From positions 56,481 through 120,480 of the forward strand of contig JAISWB010000071.1 in NCBI GenBank assembly GCA_031271265.1: a stretch of 64,000 nt of DNA, in the 5' to 3' direction. Shown here in pieces: positions 16,405-23,629 of this stretch. The stretch is from Desulfovibrio sp. (GTDB lineage Bacteria > Desulfobacterota > Desulfovibrionia > Desulfovibrionales > Desulfovibrionaceae). The first letter of the stretch is position 1; each line of letters begins with the position of its first letter. Position numbers and translations under genes: made by a program. Under the pieces are notes generated by a model. It searched no databases. It was given only the letters and a program-made list of their open reading frames with translations, and had not been told where the DNA came from.

Positions 16405-17596
16405 CGCAACGCCGGCCTCCGCCCGGAGCGGACGCAGGTTGCCTTCACCCTGCTTTGTAGTGGACGAGGATGCTCTGGCGGCCAATCTCGCCGTGCTGGA
16501 CGGTGTCCGGCAACGCAGCGGGGCGCGCATCCTTCTGGCGCTCAAGGCGTTTGCCGCATTCAGCGTTTTCCCCCTGTTGCGCAGGAGTCTGGACGGCGTG
16601 TGCGCCTCTTCACCCCATGAGGCGCGTCTGGGACGTGAGGAGTTCTCCGCCCCGGACGCCGTGCGCGAAGTGCATGTGTACGCCGCAGCTTACAGCGAAC
16701 GCGACATACGCGAGATTGCCGCGACAGCCGACCATATTGTGTTCAATTCGTTGACGCAGCTCGAACGCCTGGGTTCCCTTGCACGTAATGTCGCCGCAAA
16801 AAAGGGGCGGAGCGTGGAGTTCGCCCTGCGCCTTAACCCCGAACACTCTGAAGGGACCATACCCCTGTACGATCCCTGCGCGCCCGGCTCACGCCTCGGC
16901 GTCCGGCAAAAGGATTTACAGGGCGTACATCCCTTGCGGCTCCGCGAACTGGGCGTCTCGGGGCTGCACTTCCATACCCTCTGCGAACAGGACGCCGCCC
17001 CTCTGGCCCGTACCCTGGCCACGGTGGAGGAAAAATTCGGGGAATATCTCCCCTATATGCGCACGCTCAATTTCGGAGGAGGACACCACATCACCCGCCC
17101 CGGCTACGATGTGGACCTCCTTTGCCGCTGCATCGGCCGCATCGCCGCGCGGTACGGCCTGCAGGTCTACCTGGAGCCGGGAGAGGCCGTGGCCCTGAAT
17201 GCCGGCACACTGCACAGCACCGTGCTGGACATCGTGCATGCCGATATGCCCGTGGCCGTGCTGGACAGTTCAGCCGCCGCCCACATGCCCGATATTCTGG
17301 AAATGCCCTACAGGCCGGACGTGGCCGGGGCCGGTCGGCCATATGAAAAGGCGTGGACCTGCCGTCTGGCCGGCAAATCCTGTCTGGCCGGGGACGTCAT
17401 GGGTGAATATTCTTTCGATACCCCCCTTCAGCCCGGCGATACGGTCGTGTTTTTGGACATGGCCCACTACACCATGGTGAAGACCAACACCTTCAACGGT
17501 CTCGCGTTGCCCGGCATCGCCCTTGCGCAAAGGGGCGGCGGCCTTCGCCCGGTGCGCAGCTTCGGGTACAGGGATTTCAAAAGGCGCCTGTCTTAG
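16388..17596 (+). CDS. nspC: Carboxynorspermidine/carboxyspermidine decarboxylase
   Basis: PLP enzyme of fold III that decarboxylates carboxy(nor)spermidine to (nor)spermidine. Motifs: PLP lysine in ILLALKAFAAF (about K53), FNSLTQLERLG, LNFGGGHHITRPGYD, the C-terminal EPGEAV and CLAGDVMGEYSF, which carries the catalytic Cys region across the dimer. The first codon is unclear: TTG 16388 overlaps CASDH, and TTG 16439 (LPSPCFVVDEDAL) matches usual NspC starts better. With speA, CASDH and speB it completes a route to spermidine that needs no S-adenosylmethionine decarboxylase. Confidence 0.93.
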   Translation: MTRRGDATPASARSGRRLPSPCFVVDEDALAANLAVLDGVRQRSGARILLALKAFAAFSVFPLLRRSLDGVCASSPHEARLGREEFSAPDAVREVHVYAAAYSERDIREIAATADHIVFNSLTQLERLGSLARNVAAKKGRSVEFALRLNPEHSEGTIPLYDPCAPGSRLGVRQKDLQGVHPLRLRELGVSGLHFHTLCEQDAAPLARTLATVEEKFGEYLPYMRTLNFGGGHHITRPGYDVDLLCRCIGRIAARYGLQVYLEPGEAVALNAGTLHSTVLDIVHADMPVAVLDSSAAAHMPDILEMPYRPDVAGAGRPYEKAWTCRLAGKSCLAGDVMGEYSFDTPLQPGDTVVFLDMAHYTMVKTNTFNGLALPGIALAQRGGGLRPVRSFGYRDFKRRLS

Positions 17597-17646
17597 CGAA
17601 ACGCCGATTTATTGAACCGCCGCCGCAGACCGTAAAGGAAATATTG

Positions 17647-18957
17647 ATGGACGCCGACACCCCGCGTTTTCTGGAATCGGAACTTGCCCCCGCTCCCGCG
17701 CACGCCTGCCGCTTTCACGTCATTCCCGTGCCCTACGAGGCGACAACGTCATACGGGCGCGGCACGGCCCAAGGGCCGCAGGCCGTCCTTGCGGCCTCCA
17801 ATCAGCTTGAAACATGGAACGGACACGGCATTCCCGCTGCCGCAGGCATATACACCCGTCCGGCCGTCGATGTGCAGGGCGGCCCGGAAGACGTCCTTGA
17901 GCGCATTGAAAAAGCCGTCCTGTGCACCTTGGACTCCGGCTCCGAAGCTCTCCCCCCGGGGGACCGGGAGGAGCAACATGCGGACTGCGCCCGCAACAAC
18001 GGGCCGATTGATACCGAATCCGGCCGGCGTGATACCGTATCCGTCCCGTTCAATGCCGAGTCAAGCCCGACTTTGCCGGTAGTGCCGGTGCTTTTGGGCG
18101 GCGAGCACACCGTTACGCTCGGGGCTCTGCGGGCATTGAAGAACCGCTGCGGGGATTTCGGCATCATCCAGTTCGACGCCCACGCCGACCTGCGCGACAG
18201 TTACGACGGCACTCCCTACAGTCATGCCTGTGTCATGCGCAGGGCCGTGGATGATCTGAATCTTCCACTCTTTCAAATAGGCGTGCGCAGTCTCTCGCGG
18301 GAAGAGCATGTTTTTCGCCTGACCCGGCGCATCCGCGGCCTTAATGTGGGTGAGGCGGAAGACGAGGCGCGCAGGCACAGCGGTTCTTCGTTCCTGCCGT
18401 CCGACTTTCCGGGCAAGATATACGTCACCTTTGATGTGGACGTCCTTGACGCTTCGCTGATGCCTGCAACGGGTACCCCGGAACCCGGAGGACTGTTATG
18501 GCGGCAGGTTCTTGCGCTTGTGGAGCGCGCCCTTGCCGGGCGCGTCTGCCTGGGCTTCGACGTGGTGGAACTTGCCCCGCTTCCCGGCATGCACGCCCCG
18601 GACTATACGGCGGCGCGGCTGGTCTACGAAATTATGGGCCTGACCCTGCCCCATGCCGGACCCTGGCCGGGCGCGAAGTATTTGCTCCCGGCGTCGGGTC
18701 GGATGCCGCTTGACAATGCCCGGAATTTTGCGTTTTATTCCGCACATGACGGTCAAGTCCGGAGGATAGGCGTGACGGTAAAAGAACTTATCAACAAACT
18801 CAAGGATGCCGGGTGGACGTTTCGGGAAGGCGTGAATCACACTGTCGGCATCAGCCCTGACGGTGCAAGGAAAACTGTCGTCAACCGGCGCTCGGAAGAC
18901 GTCGGCCCCGAAACCTTGCGCAGCCTTGAGCGGCAAACCGGAGTGAAACTGAGCTGA
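17647..18957 (+). CDS. speB: Agmatinase-family ureohydrolase fused in frame to a HicA toxin domain
   Basis: The N-terminal 340 residues form a binuclear-Mn ureohydrolase that would hydrolyse agmatine to putrescine and urea. Metal ligands are visible: H in LLGGEHTVTLG (about 153), D-H-D in FDAHADLRD (about 167, 169, 171) and D-D in TFDVDVLDA (about 263, 265). A 45-residue low-complexity insertion (about 97-142) is not usual in the family. No stop follows the normal agmatinase C-terminus (LVYEIMGLTL): the frame runs through a linker of about 40 residues into a complete HicA-type domain (TVKELINKLKDAGWTFREG...). ATG 17647 follows AAAGGAAATATTG. An internal promoter, ribosome binding site and GTG suggest HicA is also made alone. 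Confidence 0.88.
   Translation: MDADTPRFLESELAPAPAHACRFHVIPVPYEATTSYGRGTAQGPQAVLAASNQLETWNGHGIPAAAGIYTRPAVDVQGGPEDVLERIEKAVLCTLDSGSEALPPGDREEQHADCARNNGPIDTESGRRDTVSVPFNAESSPTLPVVPVLLGGEHTVTLGALRALKNRCGDFGIIQFDAHADLRDSYDGTPYSHACVMRRAVDDLNLPLFQIGVRSLSREEHVFRLTRRIRGLNVGEAEDEARRHSGSSFLPSDFPGKIYVTFDVDVLDASLMPATGTPEPGGLLWRQVLALVERALAGRVCLGFDVVELAPLPGMHAPDYTAARLVYEIMGLTLPHAGPWPGAKYLLPASGRMPLDNARNFAFYSAHDGQVRRIGVTVKELINKLKDAGWTFREGVNHTVGISPDGARKTVVNRRSEDVGPETLRSLERQTGVKLS
18710..18738 (+). promoter_or_regulatory. Internal sigma-70 promoter for hicAB inside the speB frame
   Basis: TTGACA (18710-18715, perfect -35), 17-nt spacer, TTTTAT (18733-18738, 4 of 6 to the -10 consensus). The expected start is about 18745, 27 nt before the HicA GTG, which is preceded by GGAGG (18761-18765). 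Confidence 0.6.
18772..18957 (+). CDS. hicA: HicA-family mRNA interferase toxin (internal start within speB frame)
   Basis: A 61-residue HicA (YcfA-like dsRBD-fold) toxin. The sequence MTVKELINKLKDAGW, a His at residue 23 in VNHTVGI (the position of the catalytic GSH/H in HicA), SPDGARKTVVNRRSEDVGP and PETLRSLERQTGV follows the family closely. It is in the same frame as speB with no stop between. Its own signals are an internal promoter, GGAGG at 18761 and GTG 18772. The cognate HicB follows after 26 bp. It is likely a toxin cleaving mRNA, neutralised by HicB. Whether it acts free, fused or both cannot be told from sequence. Confidence 0.8.
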   Translation: MTVKELINKLKDAGWTFREGVNHTVGISPDGARKTVVNRRSEDVGPETLRSLERQTGVKLS

Positions 18958-18983
18958 ACTCCGGTCCGACAGGGAGAGCAGCC

Positions 18984-19412
18984 ATGCGGAAGTATTATAC
19001 GGCGGGGTTTGTATCGGAAACAGGCTCAACCTGGACGGTATATTTCCCCGACTTCCCGGAAATTCATACGGGCGGCGGTACGTTGGAAGAAGCGACGGAG
19101 AACGCCGCAGATGCTCTCAGAACACTGCTGGAATCCATGGTGCGGAGCAACAATGCCGTGCCCGAGCCCAGCGTACTCTCCTCCGCGCGGGAACAGGTCA
19201 AGGCCGTCAGGTTGCTTGATGATTTGCCGTATCCGGAAGATACGGTGTACCAGCTTGTGCCGGCGCCGAGCTTCGACCTGACTCCGGTACGCGTCAACGT
19301 GTCCATTCCCAGGGCATCGCTCGCGGAGATTGATGCCAAGGCCCTTGCCTACGGTTTTACGCGGTCGGCCTTCCTGACGCATGCTGCGTTGTCGTACCGG
19401 CAGGAAAACTGA
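18984..19412 (+). CDS. hicB: HicB-family antitoxin
   Basis: This 142-residue two-domain antitoxin starts with a HicB_like partial RNase H fold (TWTVYFPDFPEIHTGGGTL, then EEATENAADALRTLLESM), which binds HicA, and ends with a ribbon-helix-helix DNA-binding domain (VRVNVSIPRASLAEIDAKAL and GFTRSAFLTHAAL), which normally represses the hicAB promoter. ATG 18984 is preceded by GGGAGAG. It directly follows the SpeB-HicA frame. Length is typical for the long HicB class. Confidence 0.92.
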   Translation: MRKYYTAGFVSETGSTWTVYFPDFPEIHTGGGTLEEATENAADALRTLLESMVRSNNAVPEPSVLSSAREQVKAVRLLDDLPYPEDTVYQLVPAPSFDLTPVRVNVSIPRASLAEIDAKALAYGFTRSAFLTHAALSYRQEN

Positions 19413-19427
19413 CATCACTCACGCTGA

Positions 19428-19473
19428 CGCCGAGGCTCATGCCTCATGTCGAGATGCGTCGGCACTCTTTTTT
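19428..19473 (+). terminator. Probable terminator after hicB
   Basis: GCCGAGGC pairs imperfectly with GCGTCGGC, followed by ACTCTTTTTTA. It separates hicAB from the MarR gene. The stem has a mismatch and a long loop, so confidence is moderate. Confidence 0.45.
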
Positions 19474-19481
19474 ATTGCCTG

Positions 19482-19512
19482 ATAGTTGACAATATCAACT
19501 ATTGCATATACA
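19482..19512 (+). promoter_or_regulatory. MarR-type operator overlapping a sigma-70 promoter
   Basis: ATAGTTGACAATATCAACTAT (19482-19502) is a near-perfect palindrome with ATAGTTGA/TCAACTAT arms, typical of MarR-family operators. It contains a perfect -35 TTGACA (19486-19491), and TATACA follows at 19507-19512. Binding of the MarR product to its own promoter would block RNA polymerase. Confidence 0.65.
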
Positions 19513-19560
19513 TATTTGCGGCACGGCACTTGCGCAACCCGCACCGGGGGCACTCACGCT

Positions 19561-20064
19561 ATGAGCGCGTTCTTTTTCGACCTGCACAACTGCTTGGGTT
19601 ATATGAGCGTTACGACACACCGCGTGTTGAGTTCGACCCTGAGCAGGGAAATGCTGAAAGCCGGCATAGATCTCACGGGGGAGCAATGGGGTGTGCTGGT
19701 TTGTCTTTGGAACAAGGCAACGGTAACGCAGGATGAACTGGCCGAAATCGCGTGCGTCGACAAGTCCACAATGAGCCGGGTGCTGTCGCTGATGGAAAAG
19801 AACGGCCTGATCGCCCGCCGCACAGACCTTGCCGATGCGCGGCGAAAATGCATTTGTACCACGGCGCATGCGCAGGAAATACAACAGCGCAGTCTGGACG
19901 TTGTGCGGACAGTTCTTGCGCATGCGCTTGACGGTGTCGACCCGCGGGACAGCGCCGTCTGTCTCGACGTACTCGCCGCCGTCAAAAAGAACCTGCGAAA
20001 AAGGAGAAAACCGGGCGGCGGCAATCCCGATGTCAATGACGCGGCAACACGATCAAAGAACTGA
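19561..20064 (+). CDS. MarR-family transcriptional regulator
   Basis: A 167-residue winged-helix regulator. The helix-turn-helix is visible as VTQDELAEIACVDKSTMSRV with the wing at LIARRTDLADARRKCICTT, and the flanking helices make the dimer interface. ATG 19561 is chosen since it gives the normal MarR start (FFFDLHNCLGYMSVTTHRVL); the frame is open to 19486 but that region holds the promoter and operator. It is probably autoregulated through the palindrome at 19482-19502. Its ligand and any further targets are unknown; it sits alone between hicB and a convergent lipoprotein gene. Confidence 0.9.
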   Translation: MSAFFFDLHNCLGYMSVTTHRVLSSTLSREMLKAGIDLTGEQWGVLVCLWNKATVTQDELAEIACVDKSTMSRVLSLMEKNGLIARRTDLADARRKCICTTAHAQEIQQRSLDVVRTVLAHALDGVDPRDSAVCLDVLAAVKKNLRKRRKPGGGNPDVNDAATRSKN

Positions 20065-20167
20065 GCTGCGAACGCTCACATTCCCGCCGGAGGCTGCACG
20101 CGCTCGCGGGGGAGCCGGGCTTCAGGCGCGGACCGTTGCCGTAATCAAAAAAACGGCGTTTCCCGAG

Positions 20168-21013
20168 CTATTTTTCCGCGCCGGCGCGGAGGCTTTCCAT
20201 TTCAGCCAGTATCTGCGGCAAACGCCGCTTGGCTTCGCTTTCCGCCGCATGGTAAAAAAAGACCATCAAGCCGCCTTCCTGTGACTCCCTGGCTATGCCC
20301 AGACCCTGGTCGGGGCCGAGGTTGCGCAGAGAAAAGGCCATGCGCCTGCCGGACGTGCATTCCAACGTGCCGTTCACCCGCGCTTTCCTGTCCGGCAGGA
20401 CATCCAGCTTGGCTGAACAGGCGAATGCCGGCGCGGACGCCTCGTCCGTTTCGGCCGCGCCGCCCGCACCGTCCGCGGGATGTCCCGTACTCTTTTCCCC
20501 GGCTGTCGAAACCTTGCCTTTTGCCTCCGCTTTATCCCGTTCAACTTCCGCCGTCGCTTTACCCGCGGTATCAGCTTCGCCCGCTTCCACGGCAGCCGTC
20601 GCGCTGCCTTCGGCATTCGCTCTGCCGCTTTTCCCGGTGTCCGCAGCCTTGCTCTTTGTCGCCGCTTTGCCTGTTTTTTCTGTATCTGCCGCTTTGCCCC
20701 TGAGCTCCGTCTTTCCCTTGGTGTTTGCCGCTGTGCCCGTTGCCGCGGCATCTTCAGCCTCGCCCTGCCCGGCAGCGCCAGCCGCCTTGTCCGTATCCGC
20801 CGCCCCCACCGCCCGCAGGCTGAGGGTCCCGACGCCCGCCATGCAGCCCCGGTCCATAACGCCTTCCAGGCGCATGCCGGAATAAACACCCGCGACATGC
20901 AAAGCAGGGCCGTCAAGGACGAGGGCGGGCATGCTCACCCTGACGGGGACGCAGGACGTCGGCGCCGCAAGCAACAAAACAAGGAAGGTCGACACAGCCG
21001 GAAGACGGTTCAT
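20168..21013 (-). CDS. Exported protein with a low-complexity Ala/Lys/Thr-rich centre
   Basis: ATG 21013 is 7 nt from GGAGGA; a second ATG at 21019 is too close to that site. A signal peptide (FLVLLLAAPTSC) suggests an exported protein, possibly a lipoprotein although the lipobox (APTSC) is poor. Two ordered segments (about residues 25-65 and 200-280, the latter with NGTLECTSGRRMAFSLRNLG) flank about 130 residues made mostly of Ala, Lys, Glu, Gly and Thr with ADT/GKAA/EK motifs. I do not recognise the family. The C-terminal helix (EAKRRLPQILAEMESLRAGA) is amphipathic. Confidence 0.7.
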   Translation of the reverse strand: MNRLPAVSTFLVLLLAAPTSCVPVRVSMPALVLDGPALHVAGVYSGMRLEGVMDRGCMAGVGTLSLRAVGAADTDKAAGAAGQGEAEDAAATGTAANTKGKTELRGKAADTEKTGKAATKSKAADTGKSGRANAEGSATAAVEAGEADTAGKATAEVERDKAEAKGKVSTAGEKSTGHPADGAGGAAETDEASAPAFACSAKLDVLPDRKARVNGTLECTSGRRMAFSLRNLGPDQGLGIARESQEGGLMVFFYHAAESEAKRRLPQILAEMESLRAGAEK

Positions 21014-21068
21014 CGGCATCTCCTCCGGGCCGGCGTCAGGCCGGCTGTTCCTCTTGAAATTGCGGACG

Positions 21069-21179
21069 GATCAATCCACATCCGGCTCTGCAGGCCGCTA
21101 TCGCTCCGGCGGACAGGAGCCGGCAGACGTATTCCCTCCCGAAAGAGAGAGGTTTCGAACCATAAAGGAAGTTCTGATA
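21069..21179 (+). repeat. Dispersed leader repeat, copy B (shortened)
   Basis: It shares TCAATCCACATCCGGC with copy A and the 3' core GAGAGGTTTCGAACCATAAA-GGAAGTTCTG with the other copies, but lacks the middle. It lies in the 170-bp gap between two minus-strand genes and points the opposite way, so here it leads no gene. Confidence 0.65.
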
Positions 21180-21182
21180 CAC

Positions 21183-21713
21183 TTACTGAATCGCATCCGG
21201 ACCGGCGGTCGGTGACGGCCGCGGGTTGCCGGCCAAGCGCCGGGAGGCTTCTTCCACACCGCGCGCCATGGCCGCGCGTTCTTCCCTGAGCCGCAATGTC
21301 AGGCTCTCGTCGTTCAAGGCCAGTATCTGGGCCGCCAGCCAGGCCGCGTTGCGCGCGCCGGCCTTGTCCAGAGCCAGCGTCGCCACCGGGAAACCTGGGG
21401 GCATCATCAGCGTGGAAAGCACCGCATCCAGTCCGCCGAGCGAAGACGCCGTCACCGGGATGCCTATGACCGGCCTGACCGTCCGGGCCGCCACAGCTCC
21501 GGCCAAGTGTGCCGCCATACCGGCCGCGCAGATAAAGACCCGGCAACCGTCCCGCTCCGCCTCGCGCACCAGCGTTTCCGTGCGCTCCGGGGTCCTGTGG
21601 GCGGAGCTTACCGCGATACGAAAACCGATACCCAGCTTTTCCAGCAGTTCCGCGCATGGACGCACCGTTTCCTCATCCGAAATGCTGCCCATAAGTATCA
21701 GTGCCTGAGTCAT
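21183..21713 (-). CDS. purE: N5-carboxyaminoimidazole ribonucleotide mutase
   Basis: Purine synthesis: interconverts N5-CAIR and CAIR. It has the class I PurE pattern LILMGSISDEETVRPCAELL, the SAHRTPERT loop, AAGMAAHLAGAVAARTVRPVIGIPV in parts, and SSLGGLDAVLSTLMMPPGFPVA. The S-D position of the usual GSxSD motif is kept (GSISDEET). ATG overlaps the purD stop (ATGA), so the two are translationally coupled. The last 15 residues are a Pro-rich tail of no evident function. Confidence 0.95.
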   Translation of the reverse strand: MTQALILMGSISDEETVRPCAELLEKLGIGFRIAVSSAHRTPERTETLVREAERDGCRVFICAAGMAAHLAGAVAARTVRPVIGIPVTASSLGGLDAVLSTLMMPPGFPVATLALDKAGARNAAWLAAQILALNDESLTLRLREERAAMARGVEEASRRLAGNPRPSPTAGPDAIQ

Positions 21714-23245
21714 GTCCCGCTCCCGTCAGGATCTGCAAACGGCGGACGCTCTTCCCCGCGCTCCGCGATGCGCCGCTCCGGACAAAGACCGGATACCCGG
21801 TGCCCGGTGCAGGCGGCCTTCAATCCCCTGCAGCCTATGTCGCGCCGAAAAAAGGCATGCTCCAGCCGGATCTCGGCAACGGCCGCATAGGCGCGTTCCT
21901 GTGCCTCCCGCAGATCCGCGCCGAGGGCCGTAACTCCCAGCACCCGCCCGCCCGAAGCCTTGACCTGTCCCTGCTCTGCAACCGTTCCGGCGTGGAAGAC
22001 CTTGATTTTTCCCGGCACACGGGACTCGGCCTCATCAATGCCCCCGACGGTCATGCCTTTGCGGTATTCGCCGGGGTAGCCCTCGGCGGCCACGACCACG
22101 CACAGGGACGTTTCATCCGTCCACAGCGGGGAACGGACGCCGGAGTCCGCAGACTCCGCGGACGCCTTTGGACCGTCAGGGGCAAGGTCGGGAGGATTTG
22201 CTGAACCCGTCCGGTGAGCCGTATCGCCCGGTCGCCCGCGCGCGCCGCCTGCTGCCTGCGGGGGACACGCTTCCCCGGCTGCGCCCGGTGCGTCGCCCAG
22301 GCGTCCACTCGCGCAATCGACCAGGAGTTCCAACAGATCGCCCTTGAAACGCATGAGCAGGGCCTGGCATTCCGGATCGCCGAAGCGCACGTTGAATTCC
22401 AGCACCTGCGGCCCGTCCGCGGTCAGCATCAGGCCGGCATACAGCACGCCGGAGTAGGGAATGCCGCGTTTTTTCATTATGTTCAGCACGGGGCGCAACG
22501 TCAGATCGGCAATTTCCCCCATCCGGCTCTCCGGCAGAACCGGGGCGGGGCTGTAAGCGCCCATCCCGCCGGTATTGGGTCCCCTGTCCCCGTCCCAGGC
22601 TCTCTTGTGATCCTGGGCCGCCGGCAGGAGGACCAGCGTTTCGTCACGGCAAACGGCCAGCAGGGAAACTTCCTCGCCTGCGAGCGCGTCTTCGACGACC
22701 ACCGTTTCCCCGGCCGGGCCGAACTGTTTTTCAAGCATCATGCCGCGCAGGGCGGCAACGGCGTCTTCCGGGCCGGCGGCCATAACCACGCCTTTGCCCG
22801 CCGCAAGGCCGTCGGCCTTGACCGCCAGGGGGCGCTTCCTGTCCCGCACGTACTTTTCCGCAACGGCAAAATCGTTGAAGACCGCGAAATCCGCCGTCGG
22901 CACGCCGGCTTCGCGCATGACTTCCTTGGCAAAGGCCTTGGAACCTTCCAGGCGGGCGGCACGGGCGACAGGCCCGAAGCAGAGCACGCCCGCGCGGGCA
23001 CAGGCATCGACGATACCGTTCACCAGGGGCAATTCCGCGCCGGGAACGACGAAATCCACCTTGTGTTCCCGGATGAACTCCATGATTCGGTCAATGCCGC
23101 CGGGCGGCAAATCGGCGTTGCGGCCTTCCCGTGCCGTGCCGCCGTTGCCGGGTGCGACGAGTATGTCCGGTTTTTCCCGGCTTTGCCCCAGTTTCCACGC
23201 CAGGGCATGCTCCCGGCCGCCCGAACCGATTATCAGAATCCGCAC
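21710..23245 (-). CDS. purD: Phosphoribosylamine-glycine ligase with a low-complexity insertion
   Basis: Purine synthesis: ATP-dependent ligation of glycine to phosphoribosylamine. ATP-grasp features: MRILIIGSGGREHALAWKL, VKADGLAAGKGVVMA, EEVSLLAVCRDETLVLLP, GPNTGGMGAYSP and LEFNVRFGDPECQALL. It has 511 residues against about 425 for the family. The excess is an Ala/Gly/Pro-rich insertion after SGRLGDAPGAAGE (about residues 320-370) and a C-terminal extension of about 40 residues. Since conserved blocks lie on both sides, the enzyme is expected to work. It overlaps purE by 4 bp. Confidence 0.95.
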   Translation of the reverse strand: MRILIIGSGGREHALAWKLGQSREKPDILVAPGNGGTAREGRNADLPPGGIDRIMEFIREHKVDFVVPGAELPLVNGIVDACARAGVLCFGPVARAARLEGSKAFAKEVMREAGVPTADFAVFNDFAVAEKYVRDRKRPLAVKADGLAAGKGVVMAAGPEDAVAALRGMMLEKQFGPAGETVVVEDALAGEEVSLLAVCRDETLVLLPAAQDHKRAWDGDRGPNTGGMGAYSPAPVLPESRMGEIADLTLRPVLNIMKKRGIPYSGVLYAGLMLTADGPQVLEFNVRFGDPECQALLMRFKGDLLELLVDCASGRLGDAPGAAGEACPPQAAGGARGRPGDTAHRTGSANPPDLAPDGPKASAESADSGVRSPLWTDETSLCVVVAAEGYPGEYRKGMTVGGIDEAESRVPGKIKVFHAGTVAEQGQVKASGGRVLGVTALGADLREAQERAYAAVAEIRLEHAFFRRDIGCRGLKAACTGHRVSGLCPERRIAERGEERPPFADPDGSGT

Positions 23246-23333
23246 GCCCGACCTCTCTTGCCGTGCGGAAAAGCCGCCGCCGTCCGCAGGGCTTTTCCCC
23301 GGAAATGTTTTATGTTAGAGCAGTTCACGAATG

Positions 23334-23497
23334 TTTGTTTCAATCCGCAATCCGGCGCCATCCGCCGGATGACGCCGCCCGGCGGATGGGAGCCGGGTGT
23401 ATTGCCCCTCCCTGAAGGGATGGGTTAGCGGGAAGGTATGCCCGGCCTTGCCGGGCGTCAAGCGGGAATCTCCCTGAAGGGAGAGGTTTCAACCCAT
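23334..23497 (+). repeat. Dispersed leader repeat, copy C (full length, divergent 3' end)
   Basis: It matches copy A over TTGTTTCAATCCGCAATCC, the paired GCCGGATGA/CCGGCGGATG arms, TGCCCGGCCTTGCCGGGCGT and CTCCCTGAAGGGAGAGGTTT. The 3' core has drifted (AACCCATCG for AACCATAAAGG), so its start-site function is lost; it lies 40-110 bp upstream of the PaaK-like gene. Confidence 0.75.
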
Positions 23498-23530
23498 CGA
23501 AAACGCACCCTTTGCCTTCGCTTACACTTG

Positions 23531-23629
23531 GGAGAATGCATGCGCCGGTTCATACCCCAACTCAACCGCAGCCGGGAATCGGCATCCGCCCCGCCGGGAG
23601 AAGGCATGCGCCGGTTTATACCCCAACTT
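23531..23629 (+). repeat. 66-bp tandem duplication of a start region
   Basis: GGGAGAATGC-ATGCGCCGGTTCATACCCCA (from 23531) recurs 66 bp later as GGGAGAAGGC-ATGCGCCGGTTTATACCCCA (from 23597). Each copy has a ribosome binding site, start codon and the codons for MRRFIPQL, in one frame. Confidence 0.9.

Noticed and set aside
20101..20167. Possible terminator between MarR and the convergent lipoprotein gene (GCCGT...ACGGC)
   Set aside because: The stem is only five pairs and the T run is short; not convincing enough to list.
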